Shown piece after piece: positions 16,937 through 25,674 of a DNA stretch of 64,000 nt. The translations under genes were made by a program, and so were the position numbers. This DNA is from Halorubrum aquaticum (GTDB taxonomy: Archaea > Halobacteriota > Halobacteria > Halobacteriales > Haloferacaceae), in the NCBI RefSeq assembly GCF_900113615.1, contig NZ_FOPZ01000004.1, positions 62,001 through 126,000 of the forward strand, given 5' to 3'. The stretch's first letter is position 1; each line of letters begins with the position of its first letter. The notes under the pieces were generated by a model. That model searched no databases and was not told the origin of the DNA. It worked only from the letters and a program-made list of their open reading frames with translations.

Positions 16937-17073
16937 AGAATCGATATCCGTTACCCGAACGGAAGGGTCGGCTACTGATATACTTTCTCCCCGCGACACT
17001 TGCCCCCTAACGCGTTAGACCTCCGATATCGGCATATAACGCCCGTATACGTCGGCGTTCGGGTCCCACTGGG

Positions 17074-17082
17074 TTTATAAAT
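17074..17082 (+). promoter_or_regulatory. TATA box of nadM
   Basis: TTTATAAAT lies 23-31 bases before the ATG at 17105. It is a strong match to the haloarchaeal box with leaderless spacing. Confidence 0.7.
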
Positions 17083-17104
17083 CCCGGCGTCACATCGTGT
17101 ACGC

Positions 17105-17635
17105 ATGCGGGGCTTTTACATCGGGCGGTACCAGCCGTTTCACGACGGCCACCGACACATGGTCGAGGAGATAGCCGAGGAGGTCGACGAGCTGGTGTTG
17201 GGGATCGGTTCCGCCGGCGACTCGCACACGACCCGCAACCCGTTCACCGCCGGAGAGCGGGTGATGATGGTCACGAAGGCCGTCCAGGACCTCGACGTCA
17301 CCACCTACGTCGTCCCCATCGAGGACCTCGACCGCAACTCCGTGTGGGTGAGCCACGTCCGGAGCATGACCCCGCGGTTCGACGTGGCCTACTCGAACAA
17401 CCCGCTCGTCGTCCGGCTCTTCGAGGAGGCCGGCGTCGAGGCGCGTCAGTCGCCGATGTTCCGCCGCGACGTGCTGGAGGGGACCGAGCTCCGCGAGCGC
17501 ATGATCCACGGCCGCGACTGGGACGCCCTCGTTCCCGACGCCGTCGCCGACGTGATTGACGAGGTCGGCGGCGTCGAGCGCATCCGCCGGATCGCCGAGA
17601 CCGACACGAACGGCGAGGAACCCTCGGACCAGTGA
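17105..17635 (+). CDS. nadM: Archaeal nicotinamide-nucleotide adenylyltransferase
   Basis: A 176-residue enzyme that joins NMN and ATP to NAD+, the last step of NAD synthesis. The nucleotidyltransferase signature GRYQPFHDGHRHMV has the HxGH-type element at residues 13-16. The ISSTxxR-type region is represented by ERMIHGRDW near the C-terminus. Length and plan match archaeal NadM. The stop overlaps the GTG start of the next gene (GTGA at 17632-17635), so the two genes are almost certainly co-translated. Confidence 0.93.
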   Translation: MRGFYIGRYQPFHDGHRHMVEEIAEEVDELVLGIGSAGDSHTTRNPFTAGERVMMVTKAVQDLDVTTYVVPIEDLDRNSVWVSHVRSMTPRFDVAYSNNPLVVRLFEEAGVEARQSPMFRRDVLEGTELRERMIHGRDWDALVPDAVADVIDEVGGVERIRRIAETDTNGEEPSDQ

Positions 17636-18471
17636 TCACGCTTACCTCCGATTTCGGCTCGCCGTACCCCGCCGCGATGAAAGGAGTCATCCGCCGGCAC
17701 ACGGACGCGGAGCTGATCGACATCGCCCACGACCTGCCTCGCGGCGACCCGCGGGCGGCCGCGTTCTGGCTCCGGTTCGTCCTCCCGGAGTTCCCGCCCG
17801 CCGTCCACTGCGCGGTCGTCGACCCCGGCGTGGGAACGGGCCGCGACGCGATCGTCGTCCGCGCCGGCTCTCACGTCCTCGTCGCGCCCGACAACGGGCT
17901 CGCGATGCCCCCGGCACGGGCGCTGGCGACGGACGACGCCGACATCGAGATATGGACCATCGCGGTCGACGACCCGGCGAGCGAGACCTTCCACGGCCGA
18001 GACGTGTTCGCGCCGACCGCCGCACGCATCCGGGCGGCGCTCGACGAATCAACGGACGGAACGTCGGGCGCGGCCGACTCCGAGGCGGTCGCCGACGCTC
18101 TCGACGCCATGGACGACCTCGAGCCCGCGAGCGACCCCGTGGATCTGGTCTTCCCGGAGCCGAGCGTCGAGCGCGACGACGACGGGGACGCCGCGGTCAT
18201 CGACGGCGAGGTGCTCGCGATCGACCGGTTCGGGAACGTGATAACCAACGTCCCCGGCGAACTGGTCCGCGGACGCGACTGGATCCGCGTCGACGGCGAC
18301 CTCACGCCGGTGGCGGAGACGTTCGGCGCGGTCGGACCCGGCGATCGGCTCGTCACCGTGGGGAGCCACGGCTACGCGGAGTGCGACGTCAACGACGGTC
18401 GGGGAGACGGCGCGTTCGACCTCCGACCGGGCGACTCGGTGCGGTTCGTCGCCGACAACGTCAGCCTGTGA
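17632..18471 (+). CDS. SAM hydrolase (SAM hydroxide adenosyltransferase, DUF62 family)
   Basis: A 279-residue protein of the fluorinase/SAM-hydroxide adenosyltransferase family. It converts S-adenosylmethionine and water to adenosine and methionine. The start is GTG, overlapping the nadM stop. Motifs are ITLTSDFGSPYPAAMKGVI (binding-site D and substrate contacts), DPGVGTGR and APDNGLAMP in the N-terminal domain, and DRFGNVITNVPG in the C-terminal barrel. An insertion of about 40 acidic residues (DESTDGTSGAADSEAVADAL...) lies between the domains; it is common in haloarchaeal versions. Pairing with nadM may link SAM recycling to nucleotide metabolism, but that is inference. Confidence 0.9.
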   Translation: MITLTSDFGSPYPAAMKGVIRRHTDAELIDIAHDLPRGDPRAAAFWLRFVLPEFPPAVHCAVVDPGVGTGRDAIVVRAGSHVLVAPDNGLAMPPARALATDDADIEIWTIAVDDPASETFHGRDVFAPTAARIRAALDESTDGTSGAADSEAVADALDAMDDLEPASDPVDLVFPEPSVERDDDGDAAVIDGEVLAIDRFGNVITNVPGELVRGRDWIRVDGDLTPVAETFGAVGPGDRLVTVGSHGYAECDVNDGRGDGAFDLRPGDSVRFVADNVSL

Positions 18472-18501
18472 CTCGGCGGTCGGAACCGTGATTTACCGGG
18501 T

Positions 18502-18969
18502 TCAAAGCTCGACGCCGGAGGGGATCAGGCTCTCGCCGCGAAGGAGGTTCCCCTCGTGGTCGTACACGAGGAACGTCTCCTTGTCGTAACTCACGATCCG
18601 CTCGCCGTCGAGGTCGATCTCGACGCGGTAGCGCGCGTCGTCGCCGTCGGTGGCGTCGACGGACTCGCGGGCGGCGCGGATGAAGGGGAGGACGTCGTCC
18701 GCGGTCTCGTTGAGCTCGAGGACGAAGTCACCCGTGAAGCGGTTCGTCACGCCCACGACGCCCTCGGCGTCGCCGCTCTCGAGCGGTTCGCGGAGTCGGA
18801 AGGCCACGTCGATCTCGCCCGCGGAGAGCAGGTCGCCGTCGGCGTCCGAGAGCCGGTCGCGTAAGAGGCCCTCCGGTCCGTGGAAGTCGATGCGGACCAG
18901 GGGGGTCGTCGGCTCGTCGGCGTCGTCTCCAACGCCCTCGACGGTCAACTCGAAGTAGTCACGCCGCAT
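18502..18969 (-). CDS. DUF5793 family protein
   Basis: A 155-residue acidic haloarchaeal protein with the family opening MRRDYFELTVEGV and the central VRIDFHGPEGLLRDRL. The C-terminal part has VEIDLDGERIVSYDKETFLV followed by YDHEGNLLRG. No membrane segments or metal motifs are visible. The function is unknown. It is convergent with the SAM hydrolase and divergent from pilB. Confidence 0.7.
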   Translation of the reverse strand: MRRDYFELTVEGVGDDADEPTTPLVRIDFHGPEGLLRDRLSDADGDLLSAGEIDVAFRLREPLESGDAEGVVGVTNRFTGDFVLELNETADDVLPFIRAARESVDATDGDDARYRVEIDLDGERIVSYDKETFLVYDHEGNLLRGESLIPSGVEL

Positions 18970-19063
18970 TTCCTATCTCGTGTTTAGCGGCCCGCCCGTA
19001 TGAACGTAACGGGCTCCGTCACGGCAGATCGCGTACTCGCGAGTTCGATAATCAGCGGGGGCC

Positions 19064-19069
19064 TTTTAA
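19064..19069 (+). promoter_or_regulatory. TATA-like element of the pilB-pilC operon
   Basis: The sequence gccttttaactc lies about 33-38 bases before the ATG at 19102, suggesting a very short leader. It supports that start over the longer frame from 19000. Confidence 0.5.
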
Positions 19070-19101
19070 CTCGGTGCCGCGTGTACACCGGTACGACAAC
19101 G

Positions 19102-20886
19102 ATGGCGGGGGACGCACCGACGGCGGAGAACGCACGTGCGGAGGGGGTCGAGGGCGCCGTCGGGGCGCTCCGTCGACGCCTCGAGCGCACGTGGGAGATG
19201 CTCCGGGGCTCGGAGCTCTCGGTCCGTCCGTTCAGACCCGGCGAGGACGGCCCGCTCGCGTCCTTCACCCTGCCGCCGGACGAGCGCGAGGTCGACCGCT
19301 ACTGGGTGAACGCCCCGTACGCGTACGTCGTGATCACCTACGACGAGGTCGAGAGCGAACACCGCTACTACGCGGTCGAGCCCGACCTCGACGACTTCGA
19401 GCGGGACCTGCTCGACCGCGTCGCCGACGACATCCGGGACCCGCTGCTGTACCGCGAGGGAACCGGCCGGACCGACGAGGAGACCCTGCGAACGGAACTG
19501 GAGTCGCTGCTCGAGGGGTACGGCGTCGAGGCGGGGATGGACACCTTTCACTCGCTCGCGTACTACCTCTACCGTGACTTCCGCGGGTACGGAAAGGTCG
19601 ACCCGCTGTTGAACGACGACCACATCGAGGACGTCTCCTGTGACGGGTACGACCTCCCGATCTTCGTCTACCACGACGAGTACACCGACGTCGAGACGAA
19701 CGTCTCGTTCCCGAAGGCGGAGCTCGACAACTACGTCATCCGGCTCGCCCAGCAGTCCGGCCGGCACGTCTCGGTCGGCGACCCGATGGTGGAGACCACG
19801 CTCCCGGACGGGTCGCGCGCCGAACTCGCGCTCGGCGAGGAGGTCACGCCGCGCGGGTCGGCGTTCACCATCCGACAGTACGCCGACGAGCCGTTCACCC
19901 CGATCGACCTGGTCGAGTACGGGACGTTCTCGGTCGAGCAGATGGCGTACTTCTGGCTCTGTATCGAGCACAACAAGAGCCTCATCTTCGCGGGCGGGAC
20001 CGCCTCCGGGAAGACCACCTCGATGAACGCGGTCTCGATGTTCATCCCGCCGCGCGCGAAGGTGCTCTCGATCGAGGACACCCGCGAGCTCTCCCTGTAT
20101 CACGACAACTGGCTCTCGTCGGTCACCCGCGAGCGACGACACGAGGGCAACGACATCGACATGTACGACCTGCTGCGGTCGGCGCTGCGGCACCGTCCGG
20201 AGTACATCATCGTCGGCGAAGTCCGCGGCGCGGAGGCGATCACGCTGTTCCAGGCGATGAACACGGGACACACCACGTTCTCGACGATGCACGCCGACTC
20301 GATAGAGACCGTGATCAACCGGCTCGAGAACGACCCGATCAACGTCCCGCGCGCGATGGTCCAGTCGCTCGACATGCTCTCGGTCCAGACGCTGACGCGC
20401 TCGGACGACCAGCGGGTCAGGCGGGCGAAGACCATCGGCGAGATCGGCGGGATCGACCAGCGGACCGGCGAGCTCGATTACTCCTCCGCGTTCGAGTGGC
20501 GGGCGGAGACGGACGAATTCCGACGCAACGACTCGGTGCTCCTCGAGGAGATACAGGAGGAGCGCGGCTGGACCCGCTCGGAGCTGCTCCGGGAGATCGA
20601 CCGCCGGGAGCGGTTCCTGGAACTGCTCTCCGGGCTCGGCGTGAACGGGTTCAGGCGGTTCACGGCGCTCGTCAACGAGTACTACGCGGACCCCGATCGG
20701 GTGATGGAGCAACTCGAGGAACGCGCAGACGGCGACGGCGGGAGCGCCGAACACGCCGACGACGAGAACGTCGAACGCGCAGACGACGACGGGCACGACG
20801 AAAACGTCGGACACGCTGACGGCGTCGAAATGGACGACGAAGACACCGAAACCGACGCCGATCGACCCGGGACCGACGGCGAATGA
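19102..20886 (+). CDS. Type IV pilus assembly ATPase (PilB/TadA type)
   Basis: A 594-residue secretion ATPase (PF00437 family) that powers pilin extraction and polymerisation in the cytoplasmic membrane. Evident features are the N-terminal domain binding the membrane platform, Walker A IFAGGTASGKTTS, the Asp box IEDTRELSLYHDNWL, Walker B IIVGEVRGAEAI, and the His box GHTTFSTMHADSIETVINR. The C-terminus is a strongly acidic repetitive tail (EHADDENVERADDDGHDENV) of no known function. ATGA overlap with the following platform protein gene shows an operon. The pilin(s) it assembles are not adjacent; a pilin gene exists at 59843-60334. Confidence 0.9.
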   Translation: MAGDAPTAENARAEGVEGAVGALRRRLERTWEMLRGSELSVRPFRPGEDGPLASFTLPPDEREVDRYWVNAPYAYVVITYDEVESEHRYYAVEPDLDDFERDLLDRVADDIRDPLLYREGTGRTDEETLRTELESLLEGYGVEAGMDTFHSLAYYLYRDFRGYGKVDPLLNDDHIEDVSCDGYDLPIFVYHDEYTDVETNVSFPKAELDNYVIRLAQQSGRHVSVGDPMVETTLPDGSRAELALGEEVTPRGSAFTIRQYADEPFTPIDLVEYGTFSVEQMAYFWLCIEHNKSLIFAGGTASGKTTSMNAVSMFIPPRAKVLSIEDTRELSLYHDNWLSSVTRERRHEGNDIDMYDLLRSALRHRPEYIIVGEVRGAEAITLFQAMNTGHTTFSTMHADSIETVINRLENDPINVPRAMVQSLDMLSVQTLTRSDDQRVRRAKTIGEIGGIDQRTGELDYSSAFEWRAETDEFRRNDSVLLEEIQEERGWTRSELLREIDRRERFLELLSGLGVNGFRRFTALVNEYYADPDRVMEQLEERADGDGGSAEHADDENVERADDDGHDENVGHADGVEMDDEDTETDADRPGTDGE

Positions 20887-23090
20887 TCGCGTACCTCCCG
20901 CTCGTCCTCGCGGTCGCCTGTTGTCTCGCGCTCGCGGCGTCCCGTGCGTCCCGGCGTGCGGATCTCGCGGTCACCAGACTGGCGCTGTCGTTCTTCGGCG
21001 ATTACGTCGCCGGTCGGGAACGCAAACAACGGGAACGTGACCTGATGCGTGCCGCCCACGTCGGTGGCACCCACCGAGAGTACGCCTCCCGTACCCTGCT
21101 TTACGCCGGCGTCCTTGGCGTCGCCGGGAGCGTGGTCGGCGTCTACCTCGCCGCCGCGGTCCTGACGGCGCTCGAGGTCGGTGGCGACCGCCTGAGCGAG
21201 GTCCTCCCGGCCCCGATCTCGTTTCTCGCCGGGCTGACGCGGCTGACGGAGGTCGGTCTCCTCGAGCTGTTCGTCCTCCTCGCGGTCGCCTCGGCCACCG
21301 TGGGCACGGCGCTTTCCGTCGGCGCGTACTACGCCCGCTGGGCGCTTTTGAGCCAGCGAGCGACCGCCCGTGCCGCGGAGATCGACGCCACGCTCCCGCG
21401 GACGGTCGCGTTCGTCTACGCGCTCTCGCGGTCGGGCATGGCGTTTCCCCGGGTGATGGACACGCTCGCCGAGAACGAGGCAGTGTACGGCGAGGCCGCC
21501 ACGGAACTGTCGGTCGCGGTCCGCGAGATGAACGCGTTCGGGACCGACGTGCTGACCGCGCTTCGACACACCGCGCGGCGGACGCCGAGCGACGACCTCT
21601 CCGAGTTCGCCGAGAACCTCGCGTCGGTCCTCGGGACGGGTCGGTCGCTGTCGGCGTTCCTAAACGACCAGTACGAGCGCTATCAGGAGGAGGCCGAGAC
21701 GAAACAGGAGCAGTACCTCGAACTGCTCTCGACGTTCGCGGAGGCGTACGTCACGACGCTCGTCGCCGGCCCGCTCTTTTTCATCACCATCCTCGTCGTG
21801 ATCGGGCTCGTCCTGGAGGACACGCTCCCGCTCCTGCGCGTCGTCGTCTACGTCGCGGTCCCGCTGGCGACGTTCGGGTTCGCGGTGTACGTCGACAGCA
21901 TCACGCAGGGGATCGGCGGCACCGAGCGCGTCCGGACGTCGGAGACGCCTCACGGCCGTACCATCAACCGAGGGGATGGTCGCGACGACGGCGGCCGCGA
22001 CGATGACCTCGACGACGGCGACGGCGATGGAAACGATGGGGACCGAACCCCGACGGGACCCGTCGCGACGGCGACGGCGTCCGCCCGTTCGGACGGCGGG
22101 GACGTCGCCGACCGCTGGCAGACGAGCCGCGAGCGGCTCCGGGCGTACGACCGGTTCCGCTCGGTCCGCGCGTGGGCGAGTTCGCCGGTCGAACACGTCC
22201 TGCGGTCGCCGGAGGCCGTCCTCGCGGTCGCCGTTCCGGTCGCGCTCGTCGGCGTCGTCGCGGCCGTTCATCCGCTCTCACTCGGCGGCCCGACGGAGGT
22301 CGCCGCGCAGGTCGACGCCCCGATCGTGGGCGCGTCCGCGTTCGTCCTCGCGGTCTACGCGGTCGTCTACGAGGTCAGGAAACGCCGTATCCGCCGGATC
22401 GAGGCGGCGATACCCGACTTCCTCGACCGGCTCGCCAGCGTCAACGAGGCGGGCACCTCGGTCGTCGCGAGCATTCGTCGGGTGGCCGAAACCGACCTCG
22501 AGGCGCTGACGACCGATCTCGAACGCACCCGTCGGGACATGGACTGGGGCGCGGACGTGACCTCGGCGCTCCATCGGCTGGAGCGGCGGGTCGCCTCGCC
22601 GATGACGTCGCGGGCGGTCGTGCTCGTGACGAACGCGATGCACGCGAGCGGCGACGTCGCGCCCGTCCTCCGGATCGCTGCCGACGAGGCGCGGGCGACG
22701 TGGACGCTCCGGCGGGAGCGCCGGCAGGTGATGTTGACGTACCTCATCGTCATCTACATCTCGTTTCTGGTGTTCCTCGGCGTGATCGCCGCGCTCTCGG
22801 TGTCGTTCATCCCGGCGATCGAGGAGGCGTCGATGGCGGGCACGGCCGCCGAAACCGGGACCGGAACCGGTGTCGGGACGGGAACGACCGGCGGGCTCGT
22901 CGGCGGGCTCGGCGACATCGACGCGACCGCCTACGAGCGGCTGTTCTTCCACGCGGCGGCGATCCAGGCGCTGTGTTCGGGGATCGTCGCCGGACAGCTC
23001 GGTGAAGGATCCGTCCGAGACGGGGCGAAACACGCCGCGATCCTGCTCGTTCTCACGCTCGTGGCCTTCGCGGCCATGGGCGGGTTGTGA
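20883..23090 (+). CDS. Type IV pilus platform protein (PilC/TadC, two T2SSF domains)
   Basis: A 735-residue inner-membrane platform protein that is the partner of the pilus ATPase. It contains two type II secretion F domains, each with a cytosolic helical bundle (e.g. EIDATLPRTVAFVYALSRSG and EAAIPDFLDRLASVNEAGTS) and membrane segments; at least seven hydrophobic stretches are present. A Gly/Asp/Arg-rich linker of about 50 residues separates the halves (DGRDDGGRDDDLDDGDGDGN). The start ATG overlaps the ATPase stop. Haloarchaeal pil loci typically carry this pair together. Confidence 0.88.
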   Translation: MIAYLPLVLAVACCLALAASRASRRADLAVTRLALSFFGDYVAGRERKQRERDLMRAAHVGGTHREYASRTLLYAGVLGVAGSVVGVYLAAAVLTALEVGGDRLSEVLPAPISFLAGLTRLTEVGLLELFVLLAVASATVGTALSVGAYYARWALLSQRATARAAEIDATLPRTVAFVYALSRSGMAFPRVMDTLAENEAVYGEAATELSVAVREMNAFGTDVLTALRHTARRTPSDDLSEFAENLASVLGTGRSLSAFLNDQYERYQEEAETKQEQYLELLSTFAEAYVTTLVAGPLFFITILVVIGLVLEDTLPLLRVVVYVAVPLATFGFAVYVDSITQGIGGTERVRTSETPHGRTINRGDGRDDGGRDDDLDDGDGDGNDGDRTPTGPVATATASARSDGGDVADRWQTSRERLRAYDRFRSVRAWASSPVEHVLRSPEAVLAVAVPVALVGVVAAVHPLSLGGPTEVAAQVDAPIVGASAFVLAVYAVVYEVRKRRIRRIEAAIPDFLDRLASVNEAGTSVVASIRRVAETDLEALTTDLERTRRDMDWGADVTSALHRLERRVASPMTSRAVVLVTNAMHASGDVAPVLRIAADEARATWTLRRERRQVMLTYLIVIYISFLVFLGVIAALSVSFIPAIEEASMAGTAAETGTGTGVGTGTTGGLVGGLGDIDATAYERLFFHAAAIQALCSGIVAGQLGEGSVRDGAKHAAILLVLTLVAFAAMGGL

Positions 23091-23191
23091 GCAAGCGCAG
23101 ACCGAACTGTGACCGGAACCGGGAACGAGACCGACCGACCCCTCCGAGCCGAGGTCACCGCACCTATGGTCGTCGCCCGCGATCGACGAGT

Positions 23192-23836
23192 ATGGACCCG
23201 CAGTCGACGTACGACCGGATCGCCGGGCACTTCTCGAAGACGCGGGAGTACGCCTGGCCGGAGGTCGAGTCCTTCCTCGAGGGACGAACCGGCGACCGCG
23301 CGCTCGACGTCGGTTGCGGGAACGGACGGCACACGGAGCCGTTGGCCGAGCGCGCGCGGAGTGCGGTCGGCGTCGATCTCAGCCGGGAGCTGCTCCGGGA
23401 GGCGATCCGGCGCGCTCACGACCGAGGGTTCGCCGACCGGGCGGCGTTCATCCACGGTGATGCTGTGGCCCTCCCGATCGCGACGAACACGGTCGACCTC
23501 GCGGTGTACGTCGCCACGATCCATCACCTCTCGCCGCGAGCCGCGCGGCTCCGGAGCCTGAACGAGCTCGCGCGGGTCCTCCGGCCGGGCGGCGTCGGGC
23601 TGGTGAGTGCGTGGAGCACGGCCCACGACCGGTTCGACCGCGAGGAGGGGTTCGACACGACCGTCGACTGGACGCTTCCCGGCGGCGAGACGGTCCCCCG
23701 CTACTACCACGTCTACGATCCCGAGGAGTTCACCGGAGACCTCGCGGAGAGCGACCTCGTCGCTGTCGACGTCGACGTCTCGAGCGGGAACTGCTACGGG
23801 ACCGTTCGCGCGCCGGAGACGGGCGACGGCGTCTGA
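23192..23836 (+). CDS. SAM-dependent methyltransferase, Trm9/ABH8-like
   Basis: A 214-residue class I methyltransferase. It opens STYDRIAGHFSKTREYAWPE and has the SAM-binding GNG motif ALDVGCGNGRHTEPLA, then VGVDLSRELLREA. The region VDLAVYVATIHHLS followed by ELARVLRPGGVGLVSAWS and RYYHVYDPEEF matches the plan of Trm9 and the ABH8 methyltransferase domain, which methylate carboxymethyl-type groups on the wobble uridine of tRNA. In archaea the substrate is unproved. The frame is open from 23087, overlapping pilC; the ATG at 23192 gives a natural start. Confidence 0.8.
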   Translation: MDPQSTYDRIAGHFSKTREYAWPEVESFLEGRTGDRALDVGCGNGRHTEPLAERARSAVGVDLSRELLREAIRRAHDRGFADRAAFIHGDAVALPIATNTVDLAVYVATIHHLSPRAARLRSLNELARVLRPGGVGLVSAWSTAHDRFDREEGFDTTVDWTLPGGETVPRYYHVYDPEEFTGDLAESDLVAVDVDVSSGNCYGTVRAPETGDGV

Positions 23837-23956
23837 GGTGATCGTCCGAGGTGGTCGTCCGGGATGGTCACCCGAGGTGATCGGTCGGGACGGTCGTCCA
23901 TGCCGGTCGTTCAGAGTGCGTGGAAAACGAGATCGAACGTCCGGGCCGACCTCGGC

Positions 23957-24247
23957 TCAGTCGGCCGCCACTTCCTTCCGGGCGGCCGTCTCCTCCGGCA
24001 TCGGCGTCACGAGCCTGTAGGCCGCGTACAGGCCGAGCACCGCGATGCCGGCGAGGACGAGCCCCGTCCGGAGCGTCGGGTCGATGAGCGGGGTCGCGAC
24101 GACCTCGCCCGCGTCGTTGGTTATCTGGACCGGGCTGTAGGGTTGGCCGGCGAGGATCTCGACCACGCCGAGCACGACGGTGCCCAACAGCATCAGTCCG
24201 GCGCTCAGTGCCATCGCCGCCCTGTCGATGATGTCCGGGTCGTTCAT
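23957..24247 (-). CDS. Small membrane protein next to DoxX
   Basis: A 96-residue protein with two membrane helices (AALSAGLMLLGTVVLGVVEI; TGLVLAGIAVLGLYAAYRLV) joined by an external loop with PYSPVQITNDAGEVVATP. It starts 13 bases after the DoxX gene stop on the same strand, so they form an operon. I have no family assignment beyond haloarchaeal membrane proteins found with DoxX. Confidence 0.7.
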   Translation of the reverse strand: MNDPDIIDRAAMALSAGLMLLGTVVLGVVEILAGQPYSPVQITNDAGEVVATPLIDPTLRTGLVLAGIAVLGLYAAYRLVTPMPEETAARKEVAAD

Positions 24248-24260
24248 TGGATGTCACCTC

Positions 24261-24785
24261 TCAACCGAGCAGGTACCGGAGCTTCGGGTGTCGTTCGACG
24301 AACTCGGTGCGCTCGAGGACCGCGTCGAGGCCGTAGTACCGGCCGGCCGCCAACACGATCACGGTCACGAACAACAGCAGACCCATCAGGTCGCCGTTGA
24401 CGAGGCCGTTGCCGAAGCCGGCGTTGCCGATCCAGAACAGGACCATGAATATGGCCCCGCCGAACGCGGCGAGCCGGGTGACCGCGCCGGCCATGAGCGC
24501 GAGCCCGATCAGCGTCTCGAACAGCGGGACGCCGGGCTCGATGAGCCACGCGAGGTTGTTCCCCATCCAGACCGGGATGGGTCCGAGCGCCGTGCCGGTC
24601 ATCTCCGACATGTATGCCGGGCCGTACGTGTAGGCCAGCCCGTCCTCGATGAGTTTCGTCACGCCGGCGTGGAAGAACCACCAGCCGGTGACGACGCGCA
24701 GGAACGCGACCCAATAGGCCGTCCACGGGCCGTCCAGCGCGAACTCGACGTCGGTCGTCAGGGGATTCCCCGTTTGATATGACAT
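24261..24785 (-). CDS. DoxX family membrane protein
   Basis: A 174-residue protein of the DoxX/SURF4-like family with four membrane helices. The helix 1 motif VAFLRVVTGWWFFHAGVTKL with the conserved F-H-A-G and the GLALMAGAVTRLAAFGGAIF segment are typical. Relatives include the quinone-reactive subunit of thiosulfate:quinone oxidoreductase (DoxD) and proteins linked to oxidative stress; which applies here is unknown. A GTG/ATG choice exists; the ATG at 24783-24785 is used. Confidence 0.85.
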   Translation of the reverse strand: MSYQTGNPLTTDVEFALDGPWTAYWVAFLRVVTGWWFFHAGVTKLIEDGLAYTYGPAYMSEMTGTALGPIPVWMGNNLAWLIEPGVPLFETLIGLALMAGAVTRLAAFGGAIFMVLFWIGNAGFGNGLVNGDLMGLLLFVTVIVLAAGRYYGLDAVLERTEFVERHPKLRYLLG

Positions 24786-24981
24786 GGGCGTCACCTCACG
24801 TGTGGACGTTGCGTCGGATCCGAGTTATACTCCGGCGACGAGTCCCGCTCGACGGGAAGCGTTCCGAGGGGGTGAGAACGCGAGATCGTCGAAGTCAACG
24901 GGTGATCACTTCGGTCGAACCCCAACGCGACCCGTCGATCGTTCGTGGTGGTTTCGGATCCGAGTAGTGTAATCGGAGAAC

Positions 24982-25392
24982 TTAGCGCTCGGGCCGCTGA
25001 GCGGTCTCGTATCGCTTGATATCGTCGGTCTTCTCTATTCGCTCGTAGATTTCTCGAAGCGTCTCCCGTGCTCGAAGGAGCATGTGATCGTCGAGGAACT
25101 CCCGACCAGCGTCACTGATGCCGTAGAACTTGTAGGGCATGTCGTTCCGCCGTTCGTCCTCCGGTAGAAACACTTCCTCGGCGATACCGGCATCGACGAG
25201 CTGCTGGAGGTGCTGGCGGATCGTCGTCCGGCTCTTACTCGGGTTGACGTAATCGAGTTCCTTCAGGGTCGGGAGTCCCGACGGATGGCCGAGGATGTCC
25301 TGGATCAGCGCGAACCGAGTCTCCTGTGTGACGACGCTGAGCTGCTCTCGAACCGATTCTAGATCGCTTGGCGGACGATCGGAGGTGCTCAT
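24982..25392 (-). CDS. Winged-helix transcriptional regulator (haloarchaeal, MarR/ArsR-like)
   Basis: A 136-residue DNA-binding protein. The N-terminal part has QETRFALIQDILGHPSGLPT, followed by the recognition region DYVNPSKSRTTIRQHLQQLVD and the wing segment with EVFLPEDERRNDMPYKFYGI. The C-terminal helix (RARETLREIYERIEKTDDIK) probably dimerises. An AT-rich TTAAATAC lies just upstream, at about 25430. The regulated genes are unknown. Confidence 0.75.
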   Translation of the reverse strand: MSTSDRPPSDLESVREQLSVVTQETRFALIQDILGHPSGLPTLKELDYVNPSKSRTTIRQHLQQLVDAGIAEEVFLPEDERRNDMPYKFYGISDAGREFLDDHMLLRARETLREIYERIEKTDDIKRYETAQRPER

Positions 25393-25556
25393 ACCCCGTT
25401 GTTTGAATGGTACGTCGAAGAGCGTTTCGCTTAAATACGAATTGGTTAAAAGCGAAGTAGAGTCTGTCGATTACTGAACTCGTAGGTACGCAGGGATCGA
25501 CATCGACGACGCCAAAGGGTAAACTCCTTATTCCGGCACCGAATTCAAACAAACGC

Positions 25557-25627
25557 GCGCCGGTGGTCTAGTGGTAGGACCTGAGCCTTCCAAGCTCATG
25601 GCCCGGGTTCAAATCCCGGCCGGCGCA
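25557..25627 (+). tRNA. tRNA-Gly (anticodon TCC)
   Basis: The 71-nt sequence folds as a cloverleaf: acceptor GCGCCGG/CCGGCGC, discriminator A, D-loop with AGTGGTA, anticodon stem TGAGC/GCTCA around loop CTTCCAA (anticodon TCC), T stem CCGGG/CCCGG with TTCAAAT loop. The CCA end is not encoded. There is no intron. Confidence 0.97.
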
Positions 25628-25674
25628 TTTCTCAGTCGATCTCGTCAGCCGCCAGATATTCCTCTCGCAACAGC

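Noticed and set aside
12595-16978. Long open frames opposite arginine deiminase, CBS-ParB and LonB, up to 572 codons
   Set aside because: They are antisense shadows caused by GC-rich third codon positions. Their proteins are Arg/Asp/His-rich without domains, while the minus strand carries clear families.
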